NCBI GenBank assembly: GCA_945643635.1 | Contig: CALZFC010000031.1 | Coordinates: 3,341,001 to 3,405,000, forward strand | Origin: Allodiplogaster sudhausi | Lineage: Eukaryota > Nematoda > Chromadorea > Rhabditida > Diplogasteridae | Reading direction: 5' to 3' | DNA: 64,000 bases | Shown: one piece after another, positions 60,257 through 64,000 of the stretch | Numbering within the stretch: the stretch's first letter is position 1 | How the letters are laid out: each line of letters begins with the position of its first letter | Program-made: the position numbers and the translations under genes | The notes under the pieces: generated by a model | Seen by the model: only the letters and a program-made list of their open reading frames with translations | What the model was told of the DNA's origin: nothing | Database searches by the model: none

Positions 60257-60419
60257 GGGTCGTAGAACACGGATACTGATGCGTTTAAATTATGTGTTTA
60301 AATATTGTGTTCAGATTATATGTTTAGATTATTCAGTTCCAATCGCTTCTCTGTATTCGATATCTCTGAATCATTCTGGTTTCTACTTGAGACTTTCAAG
60401 ACCTGTCTTCTTCTCTAGA

Positions 60420-60564
60420 CCAATTGCCTCAGTCATTTCCTGGCCAAAACTGAAGCCTGGGAGGCCTCGACCGTCTCTCTGATGCTTGTCTATCATCTGT
60501 TGGTCCATCGGTCTATCGATGTGATCGTGCTACTGAATTCCATGGAGGAGGCGTAGCTCTTGCC
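60420..60564 (+). pseudogene. LINE endonuclease remnant, left part
   Basis: Reading across frames, AKTEAWEAS is followed by SVYRCDRATEFHGGGVALA (60497-60564). This order of an ITETWL-like motif, then YxxxRxDR...GGGV, is characteristic of the apurinic-type endonuclease of non-LTR retrotransposons (CR1/Rex-like). At least one frameshift separates the two motifs. The DNA transposon begins immediately after at TTAA. No reverse transcriptase was seen. Confidence 0.55.
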
Positions 60565-60568
60565 TTAA
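60565..60568. repeat. TTAA target site, left
   Basis: TTAA immediately outside the left inverted repeat, matching 63721-63724. TTAA duplications are typical of piggyBac and Kolobok superfamily elements. Confidence 0.75.
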
Positions 60569-61070
60569 GACAGCCTATCTGTAAGGGTCGAGCGGGGCGC
60601 AATACAGGGCTGCAATGGGAAATTTTTGATTTTTAAAATTGATGAAAATTTGATCATTTGTACTATTCGACATGCTCTTTAAAATGGTGAAATCGTGATT
60701 TCGAAAAAAAATTTTCTTTCGAGATAATAGCGATTTACGCTTAAAATTCACATGCCCATATCTCAGTTATTTCTTAAGATTTTTGAAATCTCTTTTTTGT
60801 GTTTTATTGATCTTTGTATTCTCTTTAAAAAAGGTCGCGGTGACGTTTCGTGAAAACAACTTTTAAGCAGCAAAAATCGTATAAATAGATTTAAAAATAT
60901 GGTTTTTCTGGTTTTTCAGACCAAGTAACCCCCGCGGGGAGGATAAGCTGTTCATAGAAAGAAAGCCCGTGAAATTTGCTACAATGCGATGTATCTTTAA
61001 AAGAATTCTAGGAGGACATATTTTTGGAATATGCACTTAAGCAAATATACTCAACTTTAAAAGTACCGTG

Positions 61071-61103
61071 CAAGAGGTCCGGGTTCGAAGCCCGCTCGGG
61101 GCA
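61071..61103 (+). other. tRNA-like 3' half with B box in left inverted repeat
   Basis: AGGTC, then CGGG-TTCGAAG-CCCG (a T-arm with 7-base loop), then CTCGGGGCA closely resembles the variable loop, T-arm and 3' acceptor strand of a tRNA. The core GGTTCGAAGCC fits the RNA polymerase III B box. No matching 5' acceptor strand or D-arm was found, so this is not a functional tRNA gene. The mirrored copy is at 63197-63229. Confidence 0.5.
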
Positions 61104-61520
61104 AAGTTTTTGCAATGTTTTGTAAACTGCCAAAAAACATATTTTCGATCTAAAATTGATGTCTATTCGTCTCATAGCTCCATAAATTTGCATATGCTTT
61201 CCGTTTTCATTCTGATTTCACCAACTGAAAATTTCTTCATAGTAAACTGCGCTCAGTTAACATGTTTATATATGTATATATATTTATCGACATCAAATAA
61301 ATTAATGTAACGACACTTGGAAAGTCAATTTCAGTCGTTATTAAAAGCTTCCTGGATAGAAGTAATAAGTAAAAGACGAGGAAGCATTTAGAAATGACTT
61401 AAGCAAAATGGAGAAGTTGGGGAGGGAAAAAGAAGAGTAGACACTTGTAGCCTGACAATGAGCGAGCTGTTGCACATTGTGCCCTATATTGCGGATGGTC
61501 GAGGATCTGTGTAGGCGACG

Positions 61521-62924
61521 ATGGGCATTGGATTGCGGGGCGCAAGTGCGTCCTCTGGAGTCAAAATCGTCGGCTACTATTTCTCCGAGACTCAAGCTGG
61601 GAAAGGACCATGCGATCGGATGAGTGCATTGGCGAAGAGAAAATTGCGGAACTACGTTGATAGTGGAAAGGACGTAACCACTCCAAATGAAATTTTGGCA
61701 GGAATAACTCACGGAAAACCGCTACGTGCAGTCTCGGTTTACACGGGAAGCATTAGAAGAGGAGAAGCGTCTAAGGCCAAAATTGCCGGAATAAGGAAGT
61801 ATAACACGTTCCTATTTGAAGAAACGGCACTTCGAGTTCATCGATATTCTACTATCGGTATCGGCAAAGAGATCGACTACTCATCTCTACAACACAATGA
61901 AGGAGAGTTCATCACCGATTCATCTGGAGGTTGCCTGGACACGACATCTGAACTATGCTGGTTGGGGAGAGAAGGCCAACCAATCCGAGGCGAGGTCACG
62001 CCGGACCATGGCCGTGATCGTAATGAAGAAATAGATGATGAGGCCTGCCGCGCTCCTGAAGATGCCGAATACACTCTCACGGGAAGTTGCCCTGAATATG
62101 GGTATCTTTACAGATGCCCAGAAGAAACCCGTGGAGCTGAATTCTTGCAAGCCCACAATCTCGAGAGACATCTCCTTTTTGGCAAACATAGGGCAATTTC
62201 CGAGAGGCTGACTCTTCGGGATTATGTTCTGAAGCGGTACGGCATGTGTCTCGAAGGAGAAAAGATTGAGCAGGCATATTCCGAAGTCGACGAGGCAATC
62301 GAGTCGCTAGCAGAAGTGACAGATAACGGGCTTCGTTTGCCACAAGGCTGGGCACTTCGCGAGCATAAGAAGGGCACTCGACTTCCACCCAGGTCTAAGA
62401 CGTATGTGATCGAAGCGTTTAATGATGGCCTTCGTACGGGCACTAAACATGATCCTCGACAGCTGGAGAAGAAAATGCGCAAGGAAATCGACGCAGCTGG
62501 AAAATTACTCTTCTCACCGCCAGAACTTCTCAATTACCAGCAGATAGCAAGCATTTTCGGAAATCTTGCCTCGAAGAAGAGACATGCAAATGTGCCCGAC
62601 TTGGATCAATCAACAACTACAACGACACCGCAACCAACATCTGTGAACGTCTTAGACGAGCTTGATGAACTGTTCGATACGGAAGGTGATATCATTGAGG
62701 AGGCTCAATCGGAACCGCTTTTTGGGACTGACTTCGACGAATTTAGACAACTGATAGAGAATGACGTTGAGTACCCATCTGAGAAGGCAGATCCAAAAAG
62801 AAATCCCACAGCCACGCAAACGGAATCACCTGAGGAGCTCTCGAATGAAGACGTATTTGAGCCTGTAGACATGAGCGGGTCTGCCCAGACAGCACCCAGA
62901 CGCGTCCACGATGAACTATTCTGA
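61521..62924 (+). CDS. Transposon-encoded protein, GWAL/C2H2-type, N-terminally truncated
   Basis: 467-residue frame within the TTAA-flanked transposon. Residues 17-33 include YYFSETQAGKGPCDR, a motif I associate with a widespread invertebrate (cnidarian, nematode) family of uncharacterised repeat-borne proteins. Residues 199-223 (CPEETRGAEFLQ...HLLFGKH) look like a C2H2 finger whose second Cys is missing. Residues 286-354 start GWALREHKKGTRLPP, run through EAFNDGLRTGTKHDP and end QQIASIFGNLASKKR. This matches the conserved C-terminal domain of that family. The remainder is an acidic, disordered tail. The start Met sits mid-domain. Just upstream, in another frame, PDNERAVAHC (about 61451-61480) resembles the expected preceding DN..CYH motif, so the N-terminal half is missing or frameshifted. 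Probably a defective transposase; a host role cannot be excluded. Confidence 0.65.
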   Translation: MGIGLRGASASSGVKIVGYYFSETQAGKGPCDRMSALAKRKLRNYVDSGKDVTTPNEILAGITHGKPLRAVSVYTGSIRRGEASKAKIAGIRKYNTFLFEETALRVHRYSTIGIGKEIDYSSLQHNEGEFITDSSGGCLDTTSELCWLGREGQPIRGEVTPDHGRDRNEEIDDEACRAPEDAEYTLTGSCPEYGYLYRCPEETRGAEFLQAHNLERHLLFGKHRAISERLTLRDYVLKRYGMCLEGEKIEQAYSEVDEAIESLAEVTDNGLRLPQGWALREHKKGTRLPPRSKTYVIEAFNDGLRTGTKHDPRQLEKKMRKEIDAAGKLLFSPPELLNYQQIASIFGNLASKKRHANVPDLDQSTTTTTPQPTSVNVLDELDELFDTEGDIIEEAQSEPLFGTDFDEFRQLIENDVEYPSEKADPKRNPTATQTESPEELSNEDVFEPVDMSGSAQTAPRRVHDELF

Positions 62925-63196
62925 CCATTAGTCATGATAATCCCTACATATTTGTTCATTGATGAGCCCCTCAAGAGACTTGAGAAATGCTTTGCACTTT
63001 CGAATCACGAAGCTAAAATGATTCTATAATTGTGCACCTTTGTTGGAATAAAAACATGTTGAAGAAATTTTCAGTTGGTGAAATCAGAATGAAAACGGAA
63101 AGCATATGCAAATTTATGGAGCTATGAGACGAATAGACATCAATTTTAGATCGATAATATGTTTTTTGGCAGTTTACAAAACATTGCAAAAACTTT

Positions 63197-63229
63197 GCCC
63201 CGAGCGGGCTTCGAACCCGGACCTCTTGC
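63197..63229 (-). other. tRNA-like 3' half with B box in right inverted repeat
   Basis: Reverse-complement partner of the tRNA-like segment in the left inverted repeat, conserved with it. Its presence in both arms follows from the inverted-repeat structure. Confidence 0.5.
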
Positions 63230-63720
63230 AAGGTACTTTTAAAGTTGAGTATATTTGCTTAAGTGCATATTCCAAAAATATGTCCTCCTAGAATTCTTTT
63301 AAAGATACATCGCATTGTAGCAAATTTCACGGGCTTTCTTTCTATGAACAGCTTATCCTCCCCGCGGGGGTTACTTGGTCTGAAAAACCAGAAAAACCAT
63401 ATTTTTAAATCTATTTATACGATTTTTGCTGCTTAAAAGTTGTTTTCACGAAACGTCACCGCGACCTTTTTTAAAGAGAATACAAAGATCAATAAAACAC
63501 AAAAAAGAGATTTCAAAAATCTTAAGAAATAACTGAGATATGGGCATGTGAATTTTAAGCGTAAATCGCTATTATCTCGAAAGAAAATTTTTTTTCGAAA
63601 TCACGATTTCACCATTTTAAAGAGCATGTCGAATAGTACAAATGATCAAATTTTCATCAATTTTAAAAATCAAAAATTTCCCATTGCAGAGGGCAGATCG
63701 ACCCTTACAGATAGGCTGTC

Positions 63721-63724
63721 TTAA
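63721..63724. repeat. TTAA target site, right
   Basis: Right-hand TTAA partner of 60565-60568, abutting the inverted repeat. Confidence 0.75.
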
Positions 63725-63896
63725 ATTATTTTCTCTGATTGCCGCCAGCTGTTATGGCTTAAAATTCCATTGTTGTTTCTGTCTTTTAGAGACTTGTTCT
63801 GAATATTGTTTCAGCCATTGTCTCTCATTCCCATATGATCTTATGATATTATATGGTGACCTTGACTGCAACGAACTGTCTAATACTCTTATTTAA
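63725..63896 (+). pseudogene. LINE endonuclease remnant, right part
   Basis: Continuation of the interrupted LINE fragment. A degenerate hydrophobic stretch is followed by PYDLMILYGDLDCNEL. The ILYGDLD motif corresponds to the GDFN motif of non-LTR endonucleases. Stops and frame changes show it is dead. The remaining bases to the window end may continue the same relic, but I cannot align them. Confidence 0.45.
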
Positions 63897-64000
63897 CTGC
63901 TCTTCTTGTCTGGAACAAACAAACTTTTTATAATGTATTTTCCTTCATATATTAGTGATCTGCCTGAATGTTTGCCACCTTGCTCCTCCAGTGCTCTTTT

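Larger units (their letters stand above)
60569..63720. mobile_element. DNA transposon with ~670-bp terminal inverted repeats and TTAA flanks
   Basis: A 3,152-bp element. Left inverted repeat 60569-61239 and right 63060-63720 are near-identical reverse complements, beginning GACAGCCTATCTGTAAGGG. They differ mainly by a small indel close to the tip (GAGCGGGGCGCAATACAGGG against GATCTGCCCTC). Both sides are flanked by TTAA. The interior (1.8 kb) has one long frame on the plus strand. The near-identity of the arms suggests recent insertion or recent conversion. The element lies inside a dead LINE endonuclease fragment. Superfamily is not certain: TTAA suits Kolobok or piggyBac, and the interior protein is not a complete transposase. 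Confidence 0.85.

Noticed and set aside
61071..61103. Functional tRNA gene
   Set aside because: No 5' acceptor strand or D-arm pairs with the 3' half; only a tRNA-like fragment is supported.
61008..61193. 61-residue frame (and its twin at 63106-63291)
   Set aside because: It occurs in both inverted repeats because they are copies. It crosses the tRNA-like segment and has no coding signature.
61341..61712. 123-residue minus-strand frame in the transposon
   Set aside because: It is antisense to the start of the GWAL-type protein and shows no motif.

Overview
The window looks like a nematode chromosome segment. Evidence: short introns ending in TTTTCAG-type acceptors, a seven-transmembrane chemoreceptor with the layout of nematode serpentine receptors, and many small phase-matched exons. 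It is eukaryotic, so I saw no operons, ribosome-binding sites or CRISPR arrays. No complete tRNA or rRNA was seen. All gene models are hand-spliced from splice-site phase and family resemblance, with no transcript data.

Left arm (1-13.2 kb, mostly minus strand). A decayed copy of the 3' end of an acid-sphingomyelinase-like phosphodiesterase (SMPDL3-type) gene lies at 0.54-1.3 kb. Next come a serpentine-receptor gene (1.77-3.33 kb) and the full SMPDL3-like gene (5.78-9.89 kb, 15 exons, all metallophosphatase motifs present). A 1,094-bp Mutator-like inverted-repeat element sits inside a coding exon of that gene. It carries a 9-bp target duplication and splice-like edges that would keep the frame. 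A broken dimethylargininase-like gene fragment (12.6-12.94 kb) lies just before the satellite.

Centre (13.26-45.49 kb). Half the window is one uninterrupted head-to-tail array of a 71-bp, about 79% purine satellite. It holds 454 units by arithmetic. Shared private variants recur at exact multiples of 71 bp (14, 16, 19, 30, 33, 39 and 49 units), which records repeated block amplifications.

Right arm (45.5-64 kb, plus strand). One predicted 32-exon gene (46.07-55.94 kb, about 1,180 aa) is chimeric. It has duplicated Gly/Glu/Pro exons, then a stretch closely resembling the PCI-domain end of proteasome lid subunit Rpn5/PSMD12, then Ser/Lys-rich linkers. After these comes an unrecognised multi-exon module present twice in tandem, and a Pro-rich plus helical tail. 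Downstream are duplicated A-rich blocks, a small predicted gene built from tandem exons (57.84-58.69 kb) and a roughly 217-bp tandem array (59.38-60.26 kb). Last is a 3.15-kb DNA transposon with about 670-bp inverted repeats flanked by TTAA, inserted in a dead LINE endonuclease fragment.

The recurring theme is tandem duplication at every scale: 71-bp units, satellite blocks, single exons, multi-exon modules and gene ends. The most interesting items are the possible transposon-made intron and the Rpn5-derived chimeric gene.
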